DNA from: Ulva prolifera
Taxonomy: Eukaryota > Chlorophyta > Ulvophyceae > Ulvales > Ulvaceae
DNA length: 64,000 nucleotides
Assembly: GCA_023078555.1 (NCBI GenBank)
Contig: CM041197.1
Coordinates: 4,299,810 to 4,363,809 of the forward strand
Reading direction: 5' to 3'
The first letter of the stretch is position 1, and each line of letters starts with the position of its first letter. The translations under genes were made by a program, and so were the position numbers. This document shows positions 24,078-38,000 of the stretch, in pieces. The notes under the pieces were generated by a model, which saw only the letters and a program-made list of their open reading frames with translations, searched no databases and was not told the DNA's origin.

Positions 24078-27000
24078 TCAGTAGAGCTCGAGAGACAGCT
24101 CGCTGATCCCTCCCGCTGTCCGGCCGAGCACCTCCTGTGGCGCCGGCGCCGACGCAGCGGCGGCTGTCGGGCCAGGGACCAACGGCTGCATCGAGTCCAT
24201 GAGGAGGCCCCCCGAAAGGTCCATCGGCGTGACGCCGCCCTCGTGCAGCATCAGCATCGACCCGAGCGTGTCGTGCTGCGCGTCGAGGTGCGTGCTGTGC
24301 TGCGTGCTCTGCTGCATAGCATGCGGCACATGGCGTCGATCGCTGTGCACATCCACAGCAGCCAACGCGGCTGCAGCCACGTCGCCGATGTCCTGGCCAC
24401 CGGAATGCAAAGACGATGCGAGCGCGGGAGCCGCAGCCGCCGACGCCGCCGCGGCACAAGTGGGGGCAGCGGCGGTGGCACAAGGGGTGCTGCCGCTGCT
24501 GCTGCTGGCGGCCGCATCAAAGATCGTCGACGTCGCCCACTCGACGCCAGCTGGCACATGCCTGGGTTCGGCTGGGGCGGCTGCGTCACTCCGCTGACTC
24601 CCGCCGGAGGGCTGTGGCTGAGGTGGGCCCTGCGCCGAGAGGAACGGCGGCGGCGCGGCGTCCGGCCCCTCGTCTTCCGGGATCGTGTGGCAGGGCAGGG
24701 ACAGCACAGCGCGCACAGCGGCTCGGTGGGGCCGGGCGAGTGGCTTCAGCCGCGGCTGCCCCCGCGCTCGCGCCCCGCCGACCTCGCTGGCCGGAGGATC
24801 CCCCGGCGGCGGCCGCGGCGGTCGCGGCCTGAGCACACGTGATCGTGGTGACTTCAAGGCTGCCCGGCCGGAACTCGTCCGCGAAAACGTTGCCCCCGAG
24901 AGCGGGCTTGCACCCTGAGCTAGATTACTCGGGGTCGCAAACACGTGCCGAGCGAAGGGCTGCGATGGGTACGAGGACGGGGAGGTGGAGGACGGGGCGG
25001 CGCTGTGGGAACTGCAGGGTGCCAAGGATGCAGAGGTGGCGGCGGCCCAAAAGGCTGCAGCGGCGGGCACGGCGTTGAGGGTGGTGGCGGCCTCCGGCTG
25101 CCCGACTGCATTGATGTACTGCCCGGTGTGGATCTCCTCTTCAAGGTCAGTGAACAGCGTCACCACCTGCAGCTGCATCGCTGCTGTGACATGTAGGTAT
25201 ATCTGTTGCAAGGTACACGGCAGATGTATTGCAGTTGCTACAAAGGGAAATGTAGGTAAATTACAGTGCTGTAGGTATGCATGCATCTCCGAGGACTTGA
25301 TTCCCAGCACGTCACTGGTTCTGACATCCGCATGGCTCACGCCTTGGCTTGTGCATGGTGCGCAAATGTGCGGCAGTCATCACGCTGTCCATTGTTCAAG
25401 GCCGCTGATCACAGCAAGCAGTACAGGAGCACTGAAGCAGGTGGGAGTTACAGCGGGCCGGACCTGGTCAAAGGTGGGGCGGTCGTTGGGGGACCCGCTG
25501 AGGCACGCATGCATGGTGAGGGTGTATGTCAGGGGCGCCCCCTCCGGCAGCTCCGGGAAGGCGGGGTGCACGAGGTACTCGTGCTGCGCGTGCTGCGCTC
25601 CGCCGTCCGGGGCGCTGCCGGGCTTGTGCTTGGACGGCGACGGAGAGGGCCGCACAGCCCTGCATGCAGCCACACTCAGCGAATACTATACATACGGTCT
25701 GTGGAGCTGCGGTGGTCGGTCAATGCATGTGTGGGCGGGGGGGATCATTCCAACGCCGCTCAGACCTCCCTGTCCAATCACCACCAGCTGTGTATATACA
25801 CATGTGTATGTACGGTCACACTAGCGCCGCAGGCAGACCCGGCATGGGCATGAGTTGCCGCCGCCGTTGCCGCCTCTGGACATAGCATCATGGCCATGAT
25901 GCATGGCCCGCACCGCTTGATGTAGACGGGGCAGCCCATCATCAGCTCCCACATCATCACCCCAAACGCATACACGTCGCTCGCCTGGTGCAGCCGCTGG
26001 TGCTGAGCGACCTCTGGGGCGACATAGAAGGGCGTGCCCTGCTTGATGTTGCTCGCGTGAGACGCATCGTGCTGCAGCCGCGTCGCGAGCCCAAAGTCGG
26101 TGACCTTGACCTCAAACTCCCCGGCCTCCACCGCGCTCTGCGCATCTATGTGCTGCGCCTTGTCGAACTGCACAGCACACAGCACGCCTCACTGCTGTCA
26201 TGCATGCGAAAGGAGCCCACTGGGCATGCTGTCTGGCTGCACACGGCAGTGTCTTCTGTTTGCCGGCCTTTGTGCAGTGGCTGCGAATGCACATGCCAGC
26301 ACACACGGACAGCAAACCTTGAGGAGGACGTTGGAGGGGTTGAGGTCGCCGTGGCAGACGCGCTTGGAGTGCGTGTACGCCATTCCGGCCGCGAGGCCCT
26401 TCAACGCGACGCTCACGCCGCGCCACCGCCGCGCCGCCCCCGGCCGAGCGAAGGCGCCCCGCTGCAGCACCCCCCGCAGGCTGCCGCCGTTGCAGAACTC
26501 CTGCACGCCGCCACACCCGTTGATGCTTTTCCAGGGAAGAACACAATCAATATTGTACAGAGCTGCCCGGCTCTGGCGTCGCCACCGTTCTGGGCAGCAT
26601 CGGCGCTGACTTGGCATCTGCTGTTGACTCCGCAAGCAACGACACGGGTGACTCTTTCGTGTTTCTACTTTGTTGCTCTTCATGTTGATTGCACACTGCT
26701 TCAAGCATCCCACGCCACTACCATGTGTACAGACCGCCCCTGACAGGAGGCCCAGCGGAACGGCGAAGGTCACACGTGGTTGTGGTGCACTCATTTATAC
26801 AGCGCCAGCCACAACACCGACGCACAACATGTGACACGTCCTGATCTCACGCTAGGTGTTCATAAACCTTCTGTTTTTTTTTGAATCCTGCAGTGACGAC
26901 AGCGCCACGCAACAAATGCTGGGCAGACACGCCGACGTGATCATGCACGCAGGCCCGCTGTGATCGAACAGCTTATGCCCGTAACCAGCATGCATATTGG

Positions 27001-30000
27001 ATTGCTACAGCATTCATCAGGGGCACTGAGGGAGGGGGGGGGAACCTGGATGAGGTAGAATTTGTAGACGCCGAGCTCCGGGCCGACGGCCTTGGCGACA
27101 TCAAGCACGTCGTGGTGGTACGTGCCCACAACGTTGGCGTGGCTGAGGTTGCTGGCAATGGCGGCCTCCGAGGCCACGAGCTGCGTCTGCGCGTCGCTGT
27201 GGCCGCTCGAGAAGATGACCGTCTTGATCGCCACGTCCAGCCCCCGCCACTGCCCTGCACGGAGTCATGAGAATAACGAAATGTGCACATGTGGAAAATA
27301 AACCTGTCACCATGCATGGCGAAACACACATGGCCCCATGCACCTACCGATGAAGGTGCCAGGGGTGAATGTGCACTCCGGGCCCAGCTTGCTGTCGCAA
27401 CTGCAATGCATGGAGTGAATGCATGGCACTCACCGTGGTAGACGGTGCCAAAGCCGCCGCGGCCGATGACGCCGTAGAGCTTGAGCTGGTCCTCCTGCAG
27501 CTCCGCCTGCAGCGCGCCCTGCATCTCCTGCACCGCCGCCGCGACCCGCCCCCGCACGGCCCCCACACCACTCACGGCAGACACCTCCGACCCCGAGCCG
27601 CTGCGCTCCGCGGACACAGCGCGTGACCGTGTCTGTACGCCTGTCACCGGCGGTTCCGGAGAGGTCATCAAGCCGCTGCAGTCTCCGCCGGCGCCTCCTG
27701 TCTTGCACATCGCCGGCACGGGCGCCGCCGGCGTCCCCGCCCCCCCGTCAGAGCTGGCCGACCTCTGCTCCGAGCCGCCGGGCGTCACCAGCCGTCCGGG
27801 GTGCGCCCCATGCATGCTCGACCCCCCGGCCGCGGAGTGCGCGTCCAGCGTCGCCGATGCCGTGCTGGGCGTGCCGCGCGACAGCAGCACCTCGCCCCCC
27901 TCCATGGCCTTGCTCTGCCGCCACGACATGGCCCGCGACGGGGTGTGCTGACGCTTGCGCCTGCACCACAGCAGCGCAGCAGCCGCGGCAGCCAGCACGA
28001 TGAGCAGCACGGCGCCACACACGCCCGCCGCGATTGCGGCCACAGGCGGCCCGTCCCCACCACCCGACGACGCCTGGTCGGCTGGGAGGTCCCTGGCCGA
28101 GTTGGTCACGTCACTGCCCGCAACACTCCCCGCTGCGGGCGCAGCAGGCTGCACTGAAACAAGGACAACATCGCCATAGCCGTCACAGGTCTGCGGCAGG
28201 TTGCCCGGCAACACCGACTCCGTCTCGAGCCTGCCGCGCCAGCTCGTCTCAGGGTACGGGCCGCGCGGGTTCAGGTCCGCGCTGTACGCCCACTGCAGCT
28301 CCCCTGTGGCCATCTGCGCTTCCGCTTCGGCGATCAGCGGCAGCGCCGCGGCGTAGCCGCCCGGCGCGAACCAGACCGTCGTGTAGTTGAAGTGGAACTT
28401 CGCCTCCGGAAGCAGCAGATCAAACACCGCAGACTGCATGCCGATGGCGACGGCGGCGGCGGGGTCGTCGGCGGGGCGGAGGGCGTCGGTGGACTTGAAG
28501 AAGCTGCCGTTTGTGGCGCCGACGACGATATCCGCGAGATAGATATCGTTGCAGCCCGCCCAGAAGCTGAAGAACTGCACAGCACAGCACGGTGTCGGTC
28601 AAAGCGGGTTGCGACGCTTCTGCAACTAGGTGTATATAAACATGAACGACATCTACGTGCAATCACCCCCCGCGCTGAGGCGTGCAGGATTGATACGGTG
28701 CGGGACTCTGTGTGGCTTCTGTGATCAGTGCATGTGATCTGTTGACAGCGCGCCTACGCTGCCGCCGTTCATTTAAGAAAAAACATCGTCATGCACAGCA
28801 TGCATCGCGGGGGCGTGCAGGAGCGGACCGTGTTGGTGAAGAGGATGTGGCAGCCGTCGCAGAAGAGGGCCCCGTCGATGCCCGGGAATGGCAACGAGAA
28901 GGCCCCGAGGTCGAGCTCGCGGCTCGCGGCGGCGAGGCTCCCCGACGTGACCTGGCACTGCTGCACCCTCACCGACGCATCCGGGGGCACCGCGGCGGCC
29001 AGCATGTGGATTGAGGAGGTGTGGTCCGGGCAGATGATGGAGAGGCTGAATCCCGGCGGCAGGGCGAGTAGCGTGGCTGAGTCAAACGTGATGGTCGTCC
29101 TGCACGGCAAGTTCGCCTGGTTACGCTATCGGCGGCAGCATTGGCTTGCAGGAGTTTCGCGGCTGCCATCCAGAGATTACATTCATCCGTTCGATGTTGT
29201 GCTATGTCATCTGACCCAGTGACCCAACACAGGCTGCTGGTCAGTGTTGGGCTGCTGTTAGGCGATCTTAGTGCTGCTAGTGCCACAACGTGGATCGCGC
29301 TAGCTATTTGAGGCACATGGAACTTGTAGCTCACGGAGCCCACGTGTATCCGCATGCGGATCGTTCGTCACGCTGCCTCGAAGCAGATCTGCAGATCTGC
29401 TTCTTCGGAGTTTGTCTACAAGGAGCGTATCAGCGAATGCAGGCGGGGGTAGAGTAATGTAAACTGAATTTACTGAGCCGTATCCTATTGGACATTGAGG
29501 GTTGTGCGGCGAGGATTGGAGTCTGCACACCATATCAGTGGCTGCATACATCAGGCCAGGCGGGCGGCGCCGGCTGCTACCCGCCTGGAAGCAGGGCCTT
29601 CAGCAGATTCGGGGGACAGCAACGTATGCATGGATGGCCGAGACTGTCCCTACTCATCACATGCATGCGCCTGGACTGCACACAGGAGGGCAGCACATAC
29701 ATCTGAATTACCACATGTGACCACAAGAGTCCCCAGCATCGATCCCTGGTAGGCAAGATCTGCTTTGGGGGCAGTCTTTCTGACATGGCGATGTACTGAG
29801 ACAGGATGAAGAAACATCGCCAGGCTCAATGGCCCACTTGTGGCAAGATCATGGGCTGGAACTCTGTGAATGCAGCAACAATGAATTGCGCAGTTTTCGC
29901 CAGTGAGTTGGCCTGCTGTTGGGCTCTGCCAGCTGCAGTGTCGGGCTGATGGGCTGTGCTGGGTGTTGGCACAGTGGAGCAGCTGCCTGTTCACCATGCC

Positions 30001-30923
30001 AGCAGGTACCTGCGCTGCCACTCACAAGCAGCAGAGTGATTTCACATCAAGCACCTTGGTACTCAACAGGTGTCTGGAGCTCTTGTGTACCCAGGTACAC
30101 GTCAGACTGAAGGCTGACTGCTTTATCATCGTTGAGCAAGCACAGATGGCCAGCCGTACGGCGCCCATGACAAATACACAAATCAACAGAGCCACCACCG
30201 CTAATATCAGGCTGCTGTTGTAACACGTCGTTCTGGTGTCGGTGCGGGAGAGCGGTGCCTCCGCGCATGTTGTGCTCGAGGCGAGGCGCAGTCCACTCCC
30301 GGACACGGATTGCGCTCATGATCACTAGCTATGGTGATGGCATTTCCAGAAGTAGAGGTGAGTCGAAGATGTGTATGGATGTACAAGACAGGTTTGCATC
30401 ACTTACAGTGGCTTTTGCGTCGCATGCTTTACTGAACAACGAGTTATACAGCCTGAGGAGCAGAAGGAAGCATGGCTATCATGCTGGCGGAAGTGCCTTG
30501 TACGCGCGCGAAGGCAGCACCAGCTCCAGGTCCGTGCGCCTCAACAACGTCACCATGAGAACCGACAAACCTTGCCCAGTGTCCGTGTGGACACCTAGCG
30601 ACCTGAGAAACTGTGTACCTGTTCTATTGTGGCGATTCCGGAACGAAGGAGCCTCGTCGACAGAGAGGCACTGCCCTGCAGCTGTTGCGGACGCAGGATT
30701 GCAAGCGCACTATTCCATGGCGAACGCCGGATGTATGAGCACACCTGATCGTCTCTGGGAGACAGACTGTAAGCGAGTCTGTTGATTTCTGTACAGCACC
30801 GAGTATGTCCTGTGCGCTTCTTGCCGTTTGGCATGCACCTGCTTCCGCTGCTTGCCCCGGCCTGAATACAAGCCAGCCGAGCAGCAGGTGCACCCACTTT
30901 GTACGGCGTTCTGCCACCAACAT
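24078..30923 (-). CDS. RLK3: receptor-like protein kinase (TKL-type, non-RD), 8 exons
   Basis: Exons: 30923-30745, 29099-28829, 28574-27434, 27254-27046, 26500-26318, 26167-25914, 25659-25464 and 25166-24078, in frame for 1173 residues. The signal peptide is [20 protein letters not shown], followed by the exon 1 motif SAQDIL. Exon 2 encodes [20 protein letters not shown] and the CPD and CQV cysteines. The transmembrane helix is near 325-352. Kinase residues: Lys541 of VAIK, Asp652 in HGDLNPSN and Asp685 of DFG, with VAPEV at the end of the activation segment. Exon 7 has the AQH motif twice. The tail carries [20 protein letters not shown] and the terminal [16 protein letters not shown] block. 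Exon 4 encodes the same residues as in RLK2 and RLK4. The exon 4 donor is followed by a run of C (G on the plus strand, 27034-27042). A relic kinase fragment lies directly downstream. Confidence 0.9.
29380..29403. repeat. 24-bp perfect palindrome
   Basis: GAAGCAGATCTG followed by its reverse complement, in RLK3 intron 1. No function can be assigned. Confidence 0.5.
29464..29498 (+). repeat. Dispersed repeat core, copy 1
   Basis: Contains TACTGAGCCGTATCCTATTG and GGACATTGA, shared with copies at 37421-37500 and 58085-58170. It lies in RLK3 intron 1 and is the shortest copy: similarity stops after GGACATTGA. See the finding on this family. Confidence 0.75.
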
Positions 30924-32041
30924 ATCAGCTTAGTCGCTTGAAATTCCTATTCTATTTCTCAGATTGTGTTCTGAGCAGACTGTTGATAGACGCGGCGCCA
31001 TCTCAGCGGTTGTTTCGGACGCAGCGGTACAAGATTTTCAGCGAAATGCCGCTCTTCACAGACACGCAAGCGCTGGAGGCCAGCGGCCATAGATACACAT
31101 TTCAGGTTTCTGCATGTTCCCCTTCGTGTCACTCTGTCGACGATCATATTGTAAGACGGGACACGTCGCCAGAGCACAAGATGCATGCTGTCTCATTACG
31201 TGCTCCTCGCATGCAGCGTCTGGTCTTACTGATAGTAAACCATCTGCAGTGTACTTCTTTCCTGCAGATCGGGTCATGAGCAGGCTTGTCGTCTGCCATG
31301 AAACTGTCCGAAGGGCCCGCCATGATAGCGTGGTGCGGAGGAGAGCAGACAAACTCAGGGACCGAGCGTTCAAGTGCACGGTGTCCAGGGGCTCATGCCG
31401 GTGAGATACTGATCCCCGGGCGCCAACTGCGCGATACACCAGGCCCCACGAGTCAGTTGGGCTGTACCATGTTGTAGTGGCGTAGGCGTAGCGTCCTTAC
31501 AAGCACGAAGGAAACACAAGATGCATCTGTCTATGATCTGTCTGTATATCATTACTACGAGAGCCAGACCCGGTGTGGACCAAATTGTGAGATGACCAAC
31601 CTCGCCTCGACTTCGGCGCGTGTACGTATGCATGCACACCCCAGCTCCGCAGCCACCGCAGCAGCTGATGGCAGTGATGCCGTCCTTAAAACTCGCTGTG
31701 CTCAATTGAGCTCAAGAGGCTGTGCTACTCTTCCTAAGCAGCGTCGAGACTAAATATCTGCTGGCAAGCAGCGACCATGCAAATCAGAACCCACAAGCAC
31801 TGGAAAGGTTTGCCATGACTACCATGTCTTGCAGCAACTGCCACTTCATCCCACCATCTGCACATCATATCATACCATACTCCATTCTGCATTCTGGCAT
31901 AGACATCACAGCAACATGCACCCATGCACACCAATGACTCACCCCACCCCAGCAGAGTCACTAACAGCAGTGCATGCAGGACAGGGTCTGACAGGACAGG
32001 GTCTAACGAAGCCCCTTGCTGCCCCGCCATATGCTACCCCA
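30924..32041. other. RLK3 upstream region and RLK3-RLK4 spacer
   Basis: Only 1.1 kb separates the RLK3 start from the RLK4 stop. The half next to RLK3 is homologous to the region upstream of RLK2. No separate gene or named promoter element is visible. Confidence 0.6.
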
Positions 32042-35000
32042 TCAGCCCTCGGACACCGCCTGTATCGACGCCGCCTGTATCGACGCCGCCTCGTCTGCCG
32101 TCCGTGCAGTTGTGCGCTGCGGCGCTCGAGCGACAGCCGTCCCCGACGTCGCCGCAGGTACAAGCGGCTCACAGCCGGCCGCAAGCAGCCCCCCGGACAG
32201 CGGCTCCGGCGTCAGCCCGCGTGGCCCTGCGTTCAGCAGCGTCAGCGAGCCCAGGGAGTCCTGCTCCGACAGCCCCACACCAGAGGTGCTTTCACTCTCG
32301 ACGGACGCCACGCCGCCCGCGCTGCTGCTGACCGGATGCTGGACGGTGGCAGCGCTTATGTCCGGCGGCTCAGCACGCAACGCGCCGTTTGCCTCCGGCG
32401 CCGCAGTTCCATCCTCCTCCGAGGTGCTTACATCGATGTGTGCGCTGCTATCGCTGCTGCTGCTTGCCGCCTCATCGTAGATTGTGGATGTCGCCCAAGC
32501 CACACCAGCCTGCGCCGGCTCCCCATCTCGCGAGTCCGTCCAGTCCTCAAACCGAGACTCCTCGCTGGCCAAGAGCTGCGACGCAGACTCGCCGTGCGAG
32601 GACACAAACGGCGGAAGCGGCGCAAAGTCCGCCCGCTCGTCTTCCGGGATCGTGTTGCACGGCATGGACAGCACAGCGCGCACGGCGGAGCGGTGCGGCC
32701 GCGTGAGCTGCTGTGAGCGGAGGTGGCCGCGCGCCCGGCCGCCGCCGACGGCAGCGACCGCTGCCGAGGGGCCGGCGGCGCTCGCCGGGGGCCCTGGCGG
32801 CGGCGGCCGCGCATACCGCGGCTTCCCGGCGCGCGGCCGCGGCGCCGCCACTGCGGCGTGGCCTGGCTCTGGTGCTGCGGCCGCGATGTGAGAGCTCCCC
32901 GGCGCACCGGACGACGCGCCACTCCACAGTTGCCAAGACGCCGGCTGCGGAGGATGTGAAGCGGGGTTGGACATGGTGGCGCAAGAGGCGTGGCTGTAGG
33001 CTTGTGCCGGGGCGGCGGTCCATGGCGCGCTTGCGGGGACGGAATTGAGGGAGGCGGAGGCCTCGGGCTGGCCCATGGAGTTGATGTACTGGCCGGTGCG
33101 CACCTCCTCGTCCAGGTCACTGAACAGCGTCATAACCTGCACTTGCATGAAATTTACAACTCTGACACCATGCAAAACGCTGCAACACATTGCGATGTGT
33201 GCCACACTACAGCCACTGCTGTGCTGTGCTGTGCTGCATATGCACTGCGGCACAAGAACAAAGGCGGCGAGGCAGACGCCTCCGCGAACACAGCGAGCAT
33301 TCTATGCACAGGTTCGCGCACCTCGCACAACATGCATGCGCTGTGCGGCGTGCATGAACAGCAGTACCACAGTAACACAGTGTGAATCACTGCACCATCC
33401 AATGCGCTGCTATCGCTTGTGCTGTGCGGGATGGGGCGTGTTGATGGCCCGGGGCCACTGATGGCGAAAGTGTGCTGGCCCAGTGGCGCCAAGAGCGGCC
33501 GGTGGTGCGAGAGTTCTGCATGAAGGACATGCAGCTGCCTGCCACGCTGCACTACTTTCCGACGCGCCAAATGTTGGTGGCACGCAAGCCAGAAGCCAGG
33601 GAACGCGAATGCGCAGACACGGAAGCTGTTGCGGTGCCACCCGCCGAGATCCGGATGACCACACAGACAAGCACAGTGCGCTTCAGGCTCAGGACCTACT
33701 GCTGAGCTCGAGGAGTCACAGCGGTTGAGCGAGTGGAGCTGCAGGGGCAGGGCGCCGGACCTGGTCGAAGGTGGGGCGGTCGTTGGGCGAGATGCTGAGG
33801 CAGGCATGCATGGTGAGGGTGTACGTCAGGGGCACGCCCTCCGGCAGCTCCGGGAAGGCGGGGTGCATCAGGTACTCGTGCTGCGCGTGCTGCGCGCTGC
33901 CTGCTGCGGCGGGCGAGGCACTGCTGCCGGAGTTGGAGGTCTGAGCCGCCGGGCTGTGGGGCGGGTGGGAGCTCGGAGGCGGGGGGGGGACCTTGATGGG
34001 CCTGCACAGCGGGGAGGAGCGGTGATGGATTGACAGCGGCCCGTCACATACTTGTCCCACTTGACGTGGTCAACGCCCCCTTCTGTCAGGCCCGTTGTCA
34101 AGCTGTAAATCCGAGGAACAATACTGATACAGTCCTTAATAATGCATCGGCATGTAATGCGTGACGCTGGGTTTTCTAGGTACTCAGGTAGGTATAGTTT
34201 AATCATGATGTTTCGGGGTGGCTGAGGCAACAAAGACTAGAATTTTTAGACCTAGACCCCATGTAACGCAGGCTCATTGGCGATCCTCCAAACTTGGTAC
34301 GGTACACTGGATGAGGTAGGCCCTGCACGACCACAAGGGCCCCAGGCGCTCCTGGTTCGCTCCTGTGAGGCAGTCATTTGCAATTGTGTGGGGCAGCACA
34401 CCGCTTGATGTAGACGGGGCAGCCCATCATGAGTTCCCACATCATCACCCCGAACGCGTACACGTCACTCGCCTGGTGCAGCCGCCGGTGCTGAGTCACC
34501 TCCGGAGCGGTGTAGAAGGGCGTTCCTTGTTTGATATTGCTCGCATGGGAGTGCTCATTCTGCAGCCGCATTGCGAGCCCGAAGTCGGTGACCTTGACCT
34601 CAAACTCCCCAGCCTCCACCGCGCTCTGCGCGTCGCTGTGCTGCGCCCCGTCGTACTGCACAGCACGCCACAGCGCCGCTTAGCGGCACTCTAGATAATG
34701 CCGTCAGGTGCTTGCAGGGCATGCGCGCCCATGAGATGATCCCCCCCCTGATGGGCCTGGAGACAGCTGCAGAGGCGATCTAGAGAAAACCTTCACTGGA
34801 ATATCCCCGCTTGATCAAAATTGAGTTATTTCAACAATCACTCCCAAGCCCTACCTGTTCTTTGAGAATAATGTAAAGTTGAAAAAAATATCTGTAGATG
34901 AACGAAGATGGATCTCATAAACCCCGCCCCCACCCGCGGGCCCCACCACCCTCTCGGCCGACACTTGACTGTCAGACGGTAGATCTGACAGGCGCGCAAG

Positions 35001-38000
35001 CAGCTCGGCAGAGACTTGAGAGGCAGATACAGAAGCGACTTCTCTCACATGTGCTTCCATACAGGCACGTGCCTTGCTTCACCATGTGCATCCATGAACC
35101 ACACAAAACATGGAGCAGCAAGACAGGAAGCTGCTCGCCGAAAGCCGCGGAAGAGAATCCGCCACATGATTCAAGGCGGACAAAACCCAAACACATTCTG
35201 TAGGCGACAGAGCACCCTCATATGGCACGAACAGCGCGCACCTTGAGGAGGACATTGGAGGGGTTGAGGTCGCCGTGGCAGACGCGCTTGGAGTGCGTGT
35301 ACGCCATGCCGGCCGCGAGGCCCTTCAACGCGGAGCTCACACTGCGCCACCGCCGCGCCGCCCCCGGCCGCGCAAACGCGCCCTGTTGCACCACCCCCCG
35401 CAGGCTGCCGCCATTGCAGAACTCCTGCACGCCGCTGCCACTGCTGGTGACGCGTGTGTTCAGTGCTGTGGCGGTTGCCGATGCCGCGGCGCGCCGGCCG
35501 TATGTGGTGGCCCGGGTGCAAGTATACCCTGGGCTGAGGGGAATGATGGTGCAGTGATGACGCATCGTGGCGGACTCAGGCTTACAGGGAATGCACCCTC
35601 TGGCAGCACATCGTTCATCACGTCCCAGGGGAAGGGGGGGGGGGGGGGGGGGGGGGGGGCACACCTGGATGAGGTAGAACTTGTAGACGCCGAGCTCCGG
35701 GCCGACGGCTTTGGCAACGTCAAGCACGTCGTGGTGGTACGTGCCCACAACGTTGGCGTGGCTGAGGTTGCTGGCGATGGCGGCCTCCGAGGCAACGAGC
35801 TGCGTCTGCGCGTCGCTGTGGCCGCTCGAGAAGATGACTGTCTTGATCGCCACATCCAGCCCCCGCCACTGGCCTGTACGACATCATTCGGATAAATAAT
35901 TGTTCAGATGTGGGAACGGCTATAACGGCCCACATACACAAGCTCCATCGCCAGAAGGCTGGGGAAGGCGCCGGGGGTGAAGGTTGCCAACCAACTCTTG
36001 GTAACGGCCACAGTGCATGACGCACATGCATTGTCTGAGTGCGAGGCGCGCACCATGGTAGACGGTGCCGAAGCCGCCGCGGCCGATGACGCCGTAGAGC
36101 TTGAGCTGGTCCTCCTGCAGCTCCGCCTGCAGCGCGCCCTGCATCTCCTGCACCGCCGCCGCGACCCGCCCCCGCACGGCGCCCACGCCACTCACCGCCG
36201 ACACGTCCGTCCCAGAGCCGCGCTCCGCGGACAACCCCCCGCCGCTGTTGCGCTGCGCTGACAGCGGGTCGGACATCCCCAGTGATCCGCTACCGTTGCC
36301 GCTGCCGTGGCCACGCCGAGACGACCCGGACAGCAGCCGCAGGCGCTCCTGCGGCGTCCCCTGCTCCCCCTCGGAACCCTGTGACGCCCCCTCGGACGTT
36401 CCCACCGTCGCCGAGCGCCCTAACAGCGCACCGTGCTGACTGGACCCGGCCGCGGCAGAGTGCATGTCAAGCGTCACAGACGCCGTGCTACCCGTGCGGT
36501 GCGAAGGCGACTCCTCGTCTCCCCCGCCGCCGAACCGCTGCTCTTCCCCCTTCACACCACTGCCGACAGCACTGCTGTGCCTGCGACGCCGGTGCCCCAC
36601 AAACACGACCGCCAGCGCCGTGATAAGCGCCGCGAGCAACGCCACACAGCACACCGCAGCGACGATAACGGCAGTTGGCGGGCCGGCGTCGTCTGGACTC
36701 ACCGCCACGATGTCCGCGGCGGCAGCATCAGCAGCTGCACCGCCCGAAAGGGCTTGCCCCGCCTCCACGCCGGTGCCGTTTTCGCTCGGGGTGGCGGGGA
36801 CGGGGGCCGCGGCCGGCACCGCCGCAGGAGTGCATGACTGAGGCAAGCGGCTGACGCTCGCGCCGGGGCTGAGGCGACCGCTCCAGCTGGACTCTGGGTA
36901 CGGCCCACTAGGGTTCAAGTCAGCGCTGTACGCCCACTGCAGGCCGTCGCCGCTAGCCACCTGCGCGTCGGCTTCGGCGATCAGCGGCAGCGCCGCGGCG
37001 TAGCCGTCCGGCGCGAACCAGAACGTCGTGGAGTTGAGGTGGAAGAGGGTCTTTGGGATGGGCAGTTTGAAGACGGCGGCGCGGAAGCCGATGGCGGCGG
37101 CGGAGGAGGAGGGGGTGTCTGGGCGGAGGACGTCGGTGGACTCGAAGAAGGTGCCGTTGTTGGCGCCGACGGAGAGCTCCGGCAGGCGGAGGACGTCGCC
37201 GCAGCCAGCGTAAAAGGTGAAGAGCTGCACAGCACAGAGGTTTGAGTGGTGAAGAGCTGCACGTCATAGCAGCATGCGAGGTGGAGAACTGCACAGCACG
37301 GCAGTGTGAAGTTGCCGAGAGGAGGATCTACACGGCACAGTGGTTCCCAAGGGGGTGAGCTGCACAGGACAGCGGGTTGCGCGGTGGATAACAGAATGAA
37401 GCCTGAGAACTGCGCGGTGTTGTAAAGTAAAGAGAATCTGAATTTACTGAGCCGTATCCTATTGGACATTGACAACTCCGAGTTAACGGGACCGCATATG
37501 CCGTTGTTCCGAACAGTGCCACTCTATCTCGTCGCAATGGGCCGGTCTAAGTGGTGCACAGGATACACCTTGGACGGAGGAGGCGACATCCGGAGGGGCA
37601 GAACTGGGATGTGCCTGTGCGTGTGAGAGCAAGTGTGGCCGTGGGGGTGTGCCGGGGAGTCCAGCGTGCACTGGACCACAGGCGCAGCAGGGATGCATGT
37701 GGCGATGGGGCAGTTACTGGCATGCTCTGCTGAGGTAGAACTAGTGTAGGAAGGAATTGCAGGCAAGGAGGCAAGTATGTGTGGCTGCCTAGCTTCCCTC
37801 TACGCTTTGTTGTCCCTGGAGAAGCAGGGCCATGCAGCTGCACTGTGATTAGGAGAGATGACAAGGCTATGATTCCCAAGACCGGCTTGTCCGAGAGCTT
37901 TTGTGAGTGATCAAGTGTGAGGCTTGGCCTCGGGCCATGTACAACGACAGCCGTGATGAGAGCGGCATTGTATTCGTATGATGTGTGCACCGGGTTATGG

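Noticed and set aside
23250..24842. 530-residue open frame on the plus strand
   Set aside because: It lies opposite RLK3 exon 8 and the relic, has no domain motif, and its amino-acid bias (Arg, Ala, Pro) is that of the reverse strand of GC-rich coding DNA.
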